Source of the DNA: an uncultured Flavobacteriaceae bacterium
GTDB lineage: Bacteria; Bacteroidota; Bacteroidia; Flavobacteriales; Flavobacteriaceae
Reading direction: 5' to 3'
NCBI GenBank assembly: GCA_943789365.1
Contig: CALSTV010000001.1
Coordinates: 2,790,001-2,854,000, forward strand
DNA: 64,000 bases
Part shown: in pieces, positions 29,777-39,398 of the stretch
How the letters are laid out: every line of letters starts with the position of its first letter
Numbering within the stretch: position 1 is the first letter of the stretch
Notes under the pieces: model-generated
What the model was told of the DNA's origin: nothing
The model's input: only the letters and a program-made list of their open reading frames with translations
Database searches by the model: none
Position numbers and translations under genes: made by a program

Positions 29777-31453
29777 ATGGCGTCATTACTACCTTATTCA
29801 GGATCGCTCGGTAGAAGGTTAGCAAAACACCTTTTGAGAAGAGCAACCTATAGTGTAACCAAAACTCGTATCGATGAGTTTAGCAATTATAGCGTTGATC
29901 AGGCATTGACAGAATTGTTAATACTTCCGGAAAAAAACCTGATACAACCCATACATTTTGTTGCGAAAAACTTAACACAACCTTCCCCTTGGATCAATGA
30001 CGATCCAATCTATGGACCTGTAAATGTGGACAACGGAAGTGGTCAACTTAAAAAAGACAGCTATTTAGCAGGTTGGTGGATTGATGAAGCAAAGAGAGAT
30101 ACCTCCTTACGTTCTAAAATGTCGTATTTCCTGTTTACAGATTTTACGGCGGCAGTACGTTTCTTACAAAGTCCTTTTTACTATGACTACCTCATGCTCA
30201 TTGAGTTTTTCTGTTTAGGAGATTGGAAAGAATTCTGTTTTCAAATGACAAAAAACAATGTCATGTTGAAGTATTTAGATAATAACGACAACACCAAAGG
30301 AAATCCAAATGAAAACTTTGCCCGTGAAGTACTAGAGCTTTTTACCATCGGAAAAGGGGTGCAAACAGGTATAGGAGATTATACCAATTATACAGAATCC
30401 GATATAGAACAGGCAGCCAAAGTATTGACAGGATGGACTTTTTCTAAAGATAGTGATAGAAATCTAAGAGATAATGGAGCTGAATTTGGGAATATTCCTT
30501 GTGGCTATGTGAACTCTGGAAAACACGATTTTGGGAGAAAAGAATTCAGTCATCGTTTTGGAAATTATGTCATTGATGAATGGAATGCCTCTGGAAAATC
30601 GGAAGAAGAAAAAGTAGCAAGAACCGAAGCAGAACTCAAAGAATTTATAGACATGGTGCTGAACCAAGCAGAAACAGCAAAATTCATCTGTAGAAAACTG
30701 TACCGATTCTTTGTATCGAGAAAAATCACAACTGAAATAGAGAACGACATCATTGTGCCCTTAGCGAATACCTTTAGAGCAAATTACAATCTAGAACCCG
30801 TTATTACGCAATTGCTAAAAAGTGAACATTTCTACGACGCAGACGATTCTGATAATACTGATGAAATTGTTGGAGGGCTTGTTAAATCGCCATTGGATTT
30901 AGTAACCTCTGTTTTGAGTACAACAGCCTATCCAGTACCACATCCAATTACCCAGGGTGAATGGCACTACAAAAAGTTTTATTACAATCAAATCCTAGAC
31001 AATGTGATGATACCTGCGGCGCAGGATTTGTTTAGACCTCCTTCGGTGGCAGGTTTTCCTCCTTATTATGAAAGTCCTGAATTCGATCGTTTTTGGTTCA
31101 ATTCTTCTACGATTATTTCAAGGTATAATTTGGCGAATATTTTATTAGACCCGGCATTGTCGAAAGCAACATTCTATGTATCTACGTTTGTAGATGCGAA
31201 TGTGAGCAACCCTGGTGATCCAAGTGTATTGATAGATGAACTGGTAGATCTGTTGTTTCCAGAACCAATAGACGCGTCAAGAAAAAGCTTTTTTCTAAAC
31301 GATATTTTATTAGATAATGGTTCTGAAACCGCTGAAATGTGGACAGACGAATGGATTAACTTTAAAAATACTGGAAGTACCACAGGAGTAGAAAGTGCGC
31401 TAAGACCACTGTTTAGAGCTCTTATTTGGTCTCAAGAATTTCAAAACCACTAA
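29777..31453 (+). CDS. DUF1800 domain protein
   Basis: A 558-residue protein with the DUF1800 pattern: LAKHLLRRATYSVT near the N-terminus, NENFAREVLELFTIG, VLTGWTF, HDFGRKEF and FICRKLYRFFVS, ending with RPLFRALIWSQEF. Function is unknown. No obvious N-terminal signal peptide is present. DUF1800 genes typically stand directly upstream of a DUF1501 gene, as here (10 bases), and pairs often occur near secreted degradative systems. Its place between GH29 and the second sulfatase run suggests an envelope role for this locus, but that is inference. Confidence 0.88.
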   Translation: MASLLPYSGSLGRRLAKHLLRRATYSVTKTRIDEFSNYSVDQALTELLILPEKNLIQPIHFVAKNLTQPSPWINDDPIYGPVNVDNGSGQLKKDSYLAGWWIDEAKRDTSLRSKMSYFLFTDFTAAVRFLQSPFYYDYLMLIEFFCLGDWKEFCFQMTKNNVMLKYLDNNDNTKGNPNENFAREVLELFTIGKGVQTGIGDYTNYTESDIEQAAKVLTGWTFSKDSDRNLRDNGAEFGNIPCGYVNSGKHDFGRKEFSHRFGNYVIDEWNASGKSEEEKVARTEAELKEFIDMVLNQAETAKFICRKLYRFFVSRKITTEIENDIIVPLANTFRANYNLEPVITQLLKSEHFYDADDSDNTDEIVGGLVKSPLDLVTSVLSTTAYPVPHPITQGEWHYKKFYYNQILDNVMIPAAQDLFRPPSVAGFPPYYESPEFDRFWFNSSTIISRYNLANILLDPALSKATFYVSTFVDANVSNPGDPSVLIDELVDLLFPEPIDASRKSFFLNDILLDNGSETAEMWTDEWINFKNTGSTTGVESALRPLFRALIWSQEFQNH

Positions 31454-31463
31454 ACTTACAGAC

Positions 31464-33086
31464 ATGAAAAGAAGAAAATTTTTACAACTATCCGCTTTGA
31501 GTTCTGCAAGTTCATTGCTTGTAAACGGACATCAATTGAAAGCATTTTCAGAAACCGCTTTATTGAACAATATTCCGCCAGAAGTAGTAGACGGTCGCTC
31601 CTTAGTCTTGGTGCAACTCAGTGGAGGTAATGACGGTTTAAATACCATCATTCCACTCAATCAATACGACACCTATGCAAATATACGTCCTAATCTAAAA
31701 CTGAAAACAAGTGGGGCGAATGCAGCAATAGAGCTAGACAGTACTTTGCCGCTGGAAGATCAAGTCTATTTGCATCCAGCGCTAACAAGTTTTAAAACAT
31801 TGTACGATGCAGGTAAATTAAACATCATTCATAGTGTAGGATATCCACTTGTTAACAAATCGCATTTCGCCGCAAAAGCACTTATGTTTCGAGGAGGTGA
31901 TGGTACCCCAGAAAATGTAAATAAATCTAGTGGATGGATGGCACGATTTTTACATGCCGGCTACGATCCAACTGAATACCAAGATCCCTTGGGAATTCAA
32001 CTTGGAGCCAAAAAGCCTTCCGTTGGGTTTTTATCAGAACACGAACACAAAGTAGATGTCAACCTAACAGGCCAAGATATTTCTGGGTATTATAATGTGA
32101 TTTCTAGTATTGGAAATCCAGTTCCTGAGAACATCGCAGATACTGAATTAGGTGAAAATATTGACTATATCACCAATGTTGAAAAGAATGCCAGTATCTA
32201 TTCACAACGAATCAGTGAGGTGTTTGATGCTGGATCAAATAGTAGCGTAACGTATCCAGATACCGACTTGTCCAACCAATTGAAAACGGTTGCCAAAATG
32301 ATCAAAGGAGGATCAAAGACCAAGATATTTATTGTATTTATCAACGGATTCGATACACATGCCGGACAAGTAGCAAGTGCTTCCAATAGCCATGAAGGAA
32401 AACATACAGAGTTGCTTACAGACGTAGGAGACTCCATCAAAGCATTTCAGGACGATATAGAAGCATTGGGCATTGATGAAAAAGTAGTTACCGCAACCTT
32501 TACCGAATTTGGACGAAAGCCTAGAGAAAATGGTAATATGGGAACAGATCATGGAAACTTAGGACCCATGTTTGTTTTTGGTACGCATGTTAGAGGAGGA
32601 ATGTCTGGAACCAATATGGATCTTACAGGTGTTACAAAACACTATGATGAAACCAAAATGCAACACGATTATAGACAAGTATTTGCTACCTTAATTGCAG
32701 ATTTCTTAGGGGCATCGAGCAGTGTAATTGAAGGAACGGAGTTTACGGAATACGACGGAAACAAGCGAATGGATTTAATTCAAGGCGCACAAAAAGCAGA
32801 TGGCGATTTGTCGGTAGATTCAATTACAGAAGAAAAACTGGGCATCTATCCAAATCCTGTAGTGGACAACTGTACGGTAAAGTTTACAGCAAATGAAATG
32901 TACCGTGGCTATGTGGTGCTATATGATATGAATGGAAGTATTGCCTTTCAGGTGCAGAACGATTTTAGACCGGGTGTCAACGTGCTTCCGTTGGATTTAA
33001 GTCATTTGATTGATGGTATGTATATTCTCGCCATAAAAGACAATTATAATAAAACATTAAGCAGTTCGCAATTGCTTAAAAATTAA
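31464..33086 (+). CDS. DUF1501 domain protein with T9SS sorting domain
   Basis: A 540-residue protein. The N-terminus MKRRKFLQLSALSSAS looks like a twin-arginine signal. The DUF1501 (alkaline-phosphatase-fold-like) region includes VQLSGGNDGLNTIIPL, KSHFAAKALMFRGG, FDTHAGQ and FTEFGRKPRENG. The last 75 residues start with LGIYPNPVVDNCTVKF and have the layout of a type IX secretion (Por) sorting domain, so the protein should pass the outer membrane. It forms a pair with the DUF1800 gene upstream. Substrate and activity are unknown. A terminator follows. Confidence 0.9.
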   Translation: MKRRKFLQLSALSSASSLLVNGHQLKAFSETALLNNIPPEVVDGRSLVLVQLSGGNDGLNTIIPLNQYDTYANIRPNLKLKTSGANAAIELDSTLPLEDQVYLHPALTSFKTLYDAGKLNIIHSVGYPLVNKSHFAAKALMFRGGDGTPENVNKSSGWMARFLHAGYDPTEYQDPLGIQLGAKKPSVGFLSEHEHKVDVNLTGQDISGYYNVISSIGNPVPENIADTELGENIDYITNVEKNASIYSQRISEVFDAGSNSSVTYPDTDLSNQLKTVAKMIKGGSKTKIFIVFINGFDTHAGQVASASNSHEGKHTELLTDVGDSIKAFQDDIEALGIDEKVVTATFTEFGRKPRENGNMGTDHGNLGPMFVFGTHVRGGMSGTNMDLTGVTKHYDETKMQHDYRQVFATLIADFLGASSSVIEGTEFTEYDGNKRMDLIQGAQKADGDLSVDSITEEKLGIYPNPVVDNCTVKFTANEMYRGYVVLYDMNGSIAFQVQNDFRPGVNVLPLDLSHLIDGMYILAIKDNYNKTLSSSQLLKN

Positions 33087-33154
33087 AATACATCTTATCA
33101 TTATAAGTATAGTAGATTCCCAATGCTATTCAAATAACGATACGTTGTTAAAAG

Positions 33155-33183
33155 GACTCTGAAGACATTCAGGGTCTTTTTTT
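33155..33183 (+). terminator. Intrinsic terminator after DUF1501
   Basis: GACTCTGAA and TTCAGGGTC pair with one G-T wobble around the loop GACA, followed by seven T residues up to 33183. It lies 70 bases after the DUF1501 stop and separates this unit from the next sulfatase run. Confidence 0.85.
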
Positions 33184-33240
33184 GCAATAAATGGAGCTTT
33201 TTTTGTTAGAATCGTATCTACAAACAACCTTGCAATGGAC

Positions 33241-33248
33241 TAAATTTG
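33241..33248 (+). promoter_or_regulatory. Candidate -7 element of the second sulfatase run
   Basis: TAAATTTG fits TAnnTTTG and stands 43 bases ahead of the sulfatase start at 33292, just downstream of the terminator at 33155. No certain -33 element was found. Its position agrees with a fresh transcript starting the 33292-42874 run. Confidence 0.45.
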
Positions 33249-33291
33249 TAGGAGTACAAATAAACTTGCAACAACAAATAATTACTTATAA

Positions 33292-34764
33292 ATGAATTTT
33301 CGAAAATTATACTTTCTATTTCTTTTGCTGTGTCTAGGGTCGTTTAGCACCCAAGCTCAAAAACAACCCAATATAGTTTTAGTATTGCTAGACGACGTAA
33401 GTCCGGAACAATTTAGTTGTTACGGCGTACCGGGATGGGGAAACACACCAAATATAGATAAGTTGGCGGCCAATGGTGTGATGTTTAAAACCTGTTACGC
33501 TTCTGCCATGTGTGGACCTTCACGTGTTGAAATCATGACCGGAGAATATGGAACTTCAACAGGTGTTTTACAAAATGGTATTTGGATAGGCGACAGTCGG
33601 AAAAACGTATATACCAAGCACCAAGCTTTTGGTAAACTCTTAAAAGATGACGGCTATGCAACCGCCATTGCAGGAAAATGGCATGCAGGTGTACAAATGC
33701 CCTATGAAAAAGAAGTCGGTTTTGACGAATATTGCTTGTGGGAAGGCATCAAAGAAATCAAAGCATTGCCAGGGTCTCCAAAATTCACTGGACAGTTAGA
33801 AGATGAAAAAACAACTTCTCGTTACTGGCATCCGGGAGTCATTCAAAATCATAAATTAGTAGAAACCAAGCCCACAGATTACGGACCTGATATTTTTTCT
33901 AATTTCATAATGGATTTTATGGAACGAAAAACAAAAGAAGGAAAACCGTTTTTGGCCTATTGGCCCAGCGTTGCACCACATGGTACGCGTACAGGTTCCC
34001 CAAAAACGCCACGCAGAGGTGCCGTTGGCGACTTAGGACCCGCGCCAAACAGCGAAGAAGGAAGACTGCGTTTTATTGAATTGAACGAATATTTGGATGT
34101 GCTCATGGGGCGTATAGTTAAGAAAATTGACGATTTGGGAATTGCCGACACTACAATTATCATATTGACATCAGACAATGGAACAGCCGTAACAGCAAAG
34201 ACTAGAGGTGTTGAAAGAGGACCACATGTGGTCAATATCATTTCAGGAGCCGGAATTAAAAAACGCGGGGCTACGGATGAACTTACTGATTTTACAGATA
34301 TTGCTCCAACTTTGGTGGAATTGGCAGGCGCAAAACTACCTAAAGGGAAAAAGTTTGACGGAAAAAGCTTGGTTCCTTTTTTAACTGGGAAGACCGATGC
34401 ACATAGAGATTGGATATATGGCTATATTTCTACCTCTCAATTGGTCCGTACCAAAGACTATTTGCTAGAAGCAGTAAACCCGTTATTGGGCTTGCCGGAA
34501 GGGCGTTTTTATTATACCGGTAAAAACCGAAACCAAAGGGGGTATGAATTTGTAAACGGGAAAGAAGCCCATGCCAAAAAACGAGCCGAGTTCGATAAGA
34601 TTTTAGAAAACTTTCCTGCAATGACTGAAAGCCATGAATTTTGGAAAACAAAGCAAGGAAAACGCTTTTATAGAGAATATACCAAACCTAAGAGTATAGA
34701 AAAGCATCTATACAATCATAAAGATTACAAATTTTACGATGAAGGAACACCAATACTCCCTTAA
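33292..34764 (+). CDS. Secreted S1 sulfatase (copy S7)
   Basis: An intact 490-residue sulfatase with signal peptide (ending in STQAQ). Metal motif LVLLDDVSPEQ, FGly motif CGPSR with Cys74, AGKWHAGVQMPYE and LTSDNGTAV. It is the nearest relative here of the copy at 6841 (shared DYGPDI, TSDNGT and LLEAV-PL-G-P-GRFY segments). It opens the second sulfatase operon and its frame ends within 11 bases of the next start. Sulfated substrate unknown. Confidence 0.94.
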   Translation: MNFRKLYFLFLLLCLGSFSTQAQKQPNIVLVLLDDVSPEQFSCYGVPGWGNTPNIDKLAANGVMFKTCYASAMCGPSRVEIMTGEYGTSTGVLQNGIWIGDSRKNVYTKHQAFGKLLKDDGYATAIAGKWHAGVQMPYEKEVGFDEYCLWEGIKEIKALPGSPKFTGQLEDEKTTSRYWHPGVIQNHKLVETKPTDYGPDIFSNFIMDFMERKTKEGKPFLAYWPSVAPHGTRTGSPKTPRRGAVGDLGPAPNSEEGRLRFIELNEYLDVLMGRIVKKIDDLGIADTTIIILTSDNGTAVTAKTRGVERGPHVVNIISGAGIKKRGATDELTDFTDIAPTLVELAGAKLPKGKKFDGKSLVPFLTGKTDAHRDWIYGYISTSQLVRTKDYLLEAVNPLLGLPEGRFYYTGKNRNQRGYEFVNGKEAHAKKRAEFDKILENFPAMTESHEFWKTKQGKRFYREYTKPKSIEKHLYNHKDYKFYDEGTPILP

Positions 34765-34774
34765 TTTTATAACG

Positions 34775-36304
34775 ATGATTCAAATACATATGCATACCAT
34801 AAAACAATCTTTCTATATGCTTGGGCTTAGCATTTTTGCACTGCTCATTTCAGTCGGCTGTTCACCTACAAAAAAGAATAGCAAAACGGTGTCGACCCAG
34901 AGTAAAGAACAACCTAATATCTTGTTTATCCTTTTGGATGATATGGGAAAAGAATGGGTAGAAACTTACGGTGCCGAAGAAATTCACACGCCAACCATAG
35001 ATCAATTGGCAAAAGATGGCATGCAATTTGAAAACTCATGGTCTATGCCGCAATGTACACCTTCAAGAGTTACATTGATTACCGGACAATATCCTTGGCG
35101 TCATGGATGGATCAATCATTTTGATGTGCCACGCTGGGGTTATGGAGCTCAGTTCGATCCGAATTTCAACCCTAGTTTTGCCCGCATCATGAAAACGGCA
35201 GGTTACAAAACCTGTGCAGCCGGAAAATGGCAAATCAATGATTTTCGCTTACAACCCGAAATTATGAATGCACATGGTTTTGACGAATATTGCATGTGGA
35301 CCGGTGGAGAAGGAGGTAATTTAAAAGCCAGTGGAAAACGCTATTGGGATCCATATATCCATACCAAAGATGGTAGTAAAACCTACAAAGGGAAATTTGG
35401 AGAAGACGTGTTTTCAGATTTTATCATCGACTTTATGAAAGAAAACAAAGAAGATCCAATGCTAATCTATTACCCAATGTGCTTGCCACATGGGCCCTTG
35501 GTATCAACGCCACTCTCACCAGACGCTTCTGAAAAAATGGACAAGCACAAGGCAATGGTTACTTATACCGATTTTATCTTAAATAAATTAATTGCGGCTC
35601 TAGAAGAATTGAAAATTAGAGACAATACCATCATCGTTTGGACCACAGATAATGGAACAGGAGGGAATATTATTGGAACCCGAAATGGACGTGCTGTTCG
35701 AGGAGGAAAAACCTATTTGACAGAAAATGGAGTCAACGCTCCTTTTATCGTTAACTGTCCAGGAAAAGTGCCTGGAGGCGTTGTCACAGATGCCTTGGTT
35801 GATTTTACAGATATACTACCCACTTTTGCCGACTTAGGAAACGCGAAACTACCCATAAAATATATAGGCGATGGCCAACCATTTGCACCACTCTTATTAG
35901 GTAAGGCTTCGGATTCACCAAGAACTTGGACCATGGCACTCGGTTCAAGAGCTGCTAGAATCAAAGACGGACGGGTGCAAAATGTATACGAGTATCGCGA
36001 CAGAGCCATTCGGAACAAGAAATACAAAGCATTCGTAAATGCAAAGGGAGAGATCAACGAGATATTTGACCTTTCCAAAGACGTGGAGGAAGAAAGGAAT
36101 TTATTGTACAGTAAAAACGCAGAGGTAGTTGCGAACCTGCGTGCCTTTAGAAAAGTGCTTGAAACCCTGCCTGAAAAAGATGCGCAACCGAGGTATAAAA
36201 AATTATCCGGTTCTTTGTATGATGTAGATCCGGCCGTTTTGGAAAAACAGATTAGCAGAGACATTAGAAAAAGCAACCACGCACCAAAAGCAAATAAAAA
36301 ATAA
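34775..36304 (+). CDS. Lipoprotein S1 sulfatase (copy S8)
   Basis: An intact sulfatase of about 510 residues. The frame is open from 34739 inside the previous gene, but the ATG at 34775 (or 34790) gives a proper lipoprotein signal (LLISVGC, lipid Cys near residue 29). Metal motif FILLDDMGKEW, FGly motif CTPSR with Cys94, AGKWQIND (Gln instead of the usual His) and WTTDNGTGGN. It has no clear partner in the first module. The Gln in place of the His of GKWH is worth noting, because that His is commonly a substrate-contacting residue. It is followed after three bases by the next sulfatase. Confidence 0.93.
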   Translation: MIQIHMHTIKQSFYMLGLSIFALLISVGCSPTKKNSKTVSTQSKEQPNILFILLDDMGKEWVETYGAEEIHTPTIDQLAKDGMQFENSWSMPQCTPSRVTLITGQYPWRHGWINHFDVPRWGYGAQFDPNFNPSFARIMKTAGYKTCAAGKWQINDFRLQPEIMNAHGFDEYCMWTGGEGGNLKASGKRYWDPYIHTKDGSKTYKGKFGEDVFSDFIIDFMKENKEDPMLIYYPMCLPHGPLVSTPLSPDASEKMDKHKAMVTYTDFILNKLIAALEELKIRDNTIIVWTTDNGTGGNIIGTRNGRAVRGGKTYLTENGVNAPFIVNCPGKVPGGVVTDALVDFTDILPTFADLGNAKLPIKYIGDGQPFAPLLLGKASDSPRTWTMALGSRAARIKDGRVQNVYEYRDRAIRNKKYKAFVNAKGEINEIFDLSKDVEEERNLLYSKNAEVVANLRAFRKVLETLPEKDAQPRYKKLSGSLYDVDPAVLEKQISRDIRKSNHAPKANKK

Positions 36305-36307
36305 AAA

Positions 36308-37828
36308 ATGAAATCAATTTTTAGTCTATTCATTTATGTTGCAAGCGTTTTTACGTTGCAGGCACAAAATGCAGAAAGCAAGCGTCCAAATATCATCCTT
36401 CTATTGGCAGATGACATGGGCATTGCAGACGCTGCCTGTTATGGATTTAGCAAGGATGTGATAACACCTAACCTCGATGCCATGGCGGCCAATGGCTTAC
36501 AATTTAACAGATTCTATGCACAAGCACCAGTTTGCAGTCCAACAAGAGGTAGTTATTTAACTTCAAGACACCCTTTTCGCTATGGAATCTTTGAAGCCAA
36601 TGTAGGAACACTACGGCCAGAAGAATATACCTTAGCGGAAGCCTTAAAAGAAGAAGGTTACCAAACAGCGCACTTTGGAAAATGGCATTTGGGAGCGGTC
36701 ACCGAAGAACCTTTGGACAAACTGCGAATGAAATACAACCCACCGTCTGCGCATGGTTTTGATACTTGGTTTTCAACCTATTCATGCGTAGACACTGCAA
36801 ACCCTTATGGATCTGATGGAGATTATCGTCAGTCCTTAAGTCCTTATTACGAAAACGGACAACTGGTCACAGAAAAGTTGATGGGAGACGACTCTAGAAT
36901 CATCATGAACAGAGCCTTGCCTTATATCGAAGATAAGATTGGATCACGACAACCTTTTTTTACGGTAATTTGGTTTCATACGCCGCACAAACCTGTAAAG
37001 GCAGAAGAGAAATACAAAAAAATGTATAACCATCTCGATGAGAAATCTCAAGAATATTTTGGAGCCATCACTGCGATGGACGAACAGATTGGACGATTAA
37101 GAGCCCTTTTAAAAGAAAAAGACGCAGATAGCAATACCTTGCTTTGGTTCTCGAGTGATAACGGAGCAATTAAAACCGAAAGCACAGGTCCGTATACCGC
37201 AGGAAAAAGACATTTGTACGAAGGAGGTGTCCGAGTACCCGGTATTGTAGAATGGCCAAATACGATACAAAAAGGAAGGCAAACCGAAATGGTGTCTGCA
37301 TCTGTTGATTTTATGCCGACTGTGATCGAATTGGTGAGAAAAAAGGACATGCGTAGCTATTTGATGGACGGTATCAGTCTAGCACCTTTGTTGGAAGGAA
37401 AAAAACAAGTTCGCGAAAAACCCTTGTTTTTTCAATCACATGGATCTTCTGTAGTCATGAATCAGGAATACAAAGCACTCAAAATACGCACAGGTGCTTT
37501 TTCAGAAGGGCAAGCAGGAAAATCCAAGCATGCTTTAGACAAATGGATGCTGTTTGATATGCAAAAAGATGCGGTAGAAAAAGTAGATATAAGTGCTTCC
37601 TTTCCAGAGGTAGTCACTGAACTGACATCGGCGTACGATGTATGGGCTGCCACTTGTAAGGAAAGCTTTTTCGGAAAAGAATATCTCGATCCAAACTATT
37701 CCACAGAAGCAAAATACCGCGACAATGCTGGTTTGATGAAAAAGAAATCGGGTAAAAAGAAAAAGAAAGAAGGCGGGAAAAAGAAAAATAAAAAGAACAA
37801 ATCAAAAAAGAAAAACGATGAAGCATAG
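36308..37828 (+). CDS. Secreted S1 sulfatase with lysine-rich tail (copy S9)
   Basis: An intact 506-residue sulfatase: signal peptide to TLQAQ, metal motif LLLADDMGIAD, FGly motif CSPTR with Cys76, FGKWHLGAV and FSSDNGAIK. It is the intact counterpart of the interrupted gene at 3517 (PFRYGIFEANVG versus YFRYGIFSANIG, and both with a GRLRALL/GRLQEKL segment) and shows that LYEGG is the normal reading at the interrupted site. The last 30 residues are almost wholly Lys with Gly and Asn. Its stop overlaps the next start by 11 bases, so translation is probably coupled. Confidence 0.94.
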   Translation: MKSIFSLFIYVASVFTLQAQNAESKRPNIILLLADDMGIADAACYGFSKDVITPNLDAMAANGLQFNRFYAQAPVCSPTRGSYLTSRHPFRYGIFEANVGTLRPEEYTLAEALKEEGYQTAHFGKWHLGAVTEEPLDKLRMKYNPPSAHGFDTWFSTYSCVDTANPYGSDGDYRQSLSPYYENGQLVTEKLMGDDSRIIMNRALPYIEDKIGSRQPFFTVIWFHTPHKPVKAEEKYKKMYNHLDEKSQEYFGAITAMDEQIGRLRALLKEKDADSNTLLWFSSDNGAIKTESTGPYTAGKRHLYEGGVRVPGIVEWPNTIQKGRQTEMVSASVDFMPTVIELVRKKDMRSYLMDGISLAPLLEGKKQVREKPLFFQSHGSSVVMNQEYKALKIRTGAFSEGQAGKSKHALDKWMLFDMQKDAVEKVDISASFPEVVTELTSAYDVWAATCKESFFGKEYLDPNYSTEAKYRDNAGLMKKKSGKKKKKEGGKKKNKKNKSKKKNDEA

Positions 37829-39398
37829 CATTTTAGCTGTTTTTATAGCAAGTACATTTTTTGGAATGGCACAAAAGAAAGCCCCGAATATTCTCTTTAT
37901 CATGTCGGATGATCATTCCGCTGAAACCATTGGTGTGTACGCTTCTACACTTAAAGAGCATGTACAAACACCAAACATAGATCGTTTGGCAACCGAAGGC
38001 GCGCAATTCAACAATGTGCAATGTGTAAATTCTTTATGTGCTCCCAGTAGAGCGACTATAATAACGGGTAAATACAGCCATAAGACAGGTGTGTATACCC
38101 TTAGAGAAGATTTGAACACAGGAGGGGATGCCACTTCGGCTCCAAAAATTTTACAAGCCAAAGGGTATCAAACTGCGATTATTGGAAAATGGCATGTGCA
38201 TGGTGATAATTTACACGGTTATGACTATTACGCCATGACCCGTTCACAAGGAAGTTATTGGAATCCGTCATTAGCAGCTAAAGACGGTGAAAAAGTAAAA
38301 AGAGAAGGTTATGTAACCGATGTGTATACCGATTTGTCGATTGAATGGTTGGACAAGCGGGACAAAGAAAAGCCCTTTTTCCTTATGACCCATTACAAAG
38401 CGGCACATGGGCCTTGGGAGTACGCAAAACGACATGCCGATATGTACAAAGATGTGACCATTCCGGAGCCCCCCACTTTATACGATACCTATGAAAACAG
38501 AACGCCGGAAGGTATACCTACGAACCAAAGTCGTATTCACAGAGGCGATGAAGATAAAATGAGTTTGTCATACTGGTTTCAATTTGGTAAAAAAGGAGCC
38601 TCTGGAACTTGGCCTACGGGAAATATTGATTTGAAAGGAATGTCGGCCAAAGAAAAAACAGCAGCTGCCTATCAAAAATACATCAAAGACTACATGAGAG
38701 TTGTCAAAGGAATTGATGAAGGGGTAGGGAAAATGTTAGCCTACTTAGAAGCCCAAGGGGAGTTGGACAATACCATTGTTATGTACACCTCAGACCAAGG
38801 AATGTATGTTGGAGAGCACGGGTTTTTCGACAAGCGATTGGGATTGAACGAAGCCATGAAAATGCCATTATTGATTCGCTATCCTAAAAAGATAAAAGCC
38901 GGAACGCAAATAGATGCAATTATCAACAATGTAGATTTTGCAGAGACGTTTGTAGACATGGCTGGAGCAGAAATCCCTTCAGATATGCAAGGGTATAGTT
39001 TTTGGGATTTAACACAAGGAAAGAATAGCAAAGACTGGCCGAGAAAACAAAGTTATTACGGTTTCTATTCCAATGGAATTCCAAAGCACTATGGTTTGTT
39101 GACCGATGATTACAAAATACTCAAATACATTGGGAAAGATGGTCATTTGCTAGGGGTGGATTTGTTTGATCGAAAAAACGACAAGCACGAAATGTACAAC
39201 CAGGCGAACAACCCTAAATATGCCAAAGCATTGGCAGAAATGGAAGCCAAACTAGCCGCAGAAATTGTAGCCATTGATTTGCCAAAGGAATTGATGCCGG
39301 GCAACCTGGTAAAAGAGGAAGGCAAGGAAAAAAAGAAGAAGGACAAATCGAAAAAGAAGTCCAAAAAGAACAAAACAAAACAGAAAGAACATGCGTAA
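37818..39398 (+). CDS. Secreted S1 sulfatase with lysine-rich tail (copy S10)
   Basis: An intact 526-residue sulfatase: signal peptide ending in GMAQ, metal motif FIMSDDHSAETIG, FGly motif CAPSR with Cys74, GKWHVHGDNLHGYDYY and TSDQGMYVGEHGFFDKRLG. It is of the same type as the copies at 13427 and 24455. The C-terminus after about residue 500 is a lysine-rich tail (KEKKKKDKSKKKSKKNK). Its last codons overlap the next gene's ATG by 8 bases (ATGCGTAA), which supports the ATG at 39391 as the true start of that gene. Confidence 0.94.
   Translation: MKHSILAVFIASTFFGMAQKKAPNILFIMSDDHSAETIGVYASTLKEHVQTPNIDRLATEGAQFNNVQCVNSLCAPSRATIITGKYSHKTGVYTLREDLNTGGDATSAPKILQAKGYQTAIIGKWHVHGDNLHGYDYYAMTRSQGSYWNPSLAAKDGEKVKREGYVTDVYTDLSIEWLDKRDKEKPFFLMTHYKAAHGPWEYAKRHADMYKDVTIPEPPTLYDTYENRTPEGIPTNQSRIHRGDEDKMSLSYWFQFGKKGASGTWPTGNIDLKGMSAKEKTAAAYQKYIKDYMRVVKGIDEGVGKMLAYLEAQGELDNTIVMYTSDQGMYVGEHGFFDKRLGLNEAMKMPLLIRYPKKIKAGTQIDAIINNVDFAETFVDMAGAEIPSDMQGYSFWDLTQGKNSKDWPRKQSYYGFYSNGIPKHYGLLTDDYKILKYIGKDGHLLGVDLFDRKNDKHEMYNQANNPKYAKALAEMEAKLAAEIVAIDLPKELMPGNLVKEEGKEKKKKDKSKKKSKKNKTKQKEHA

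Noticed and set aside
35713-36333. 206-residue antisense frame over the sulfatase at 34775
   Set aside because: It lies wholly opposite a clear sulfatase, has no signal or family pattern, and reflects codon bias of the opposite strand.
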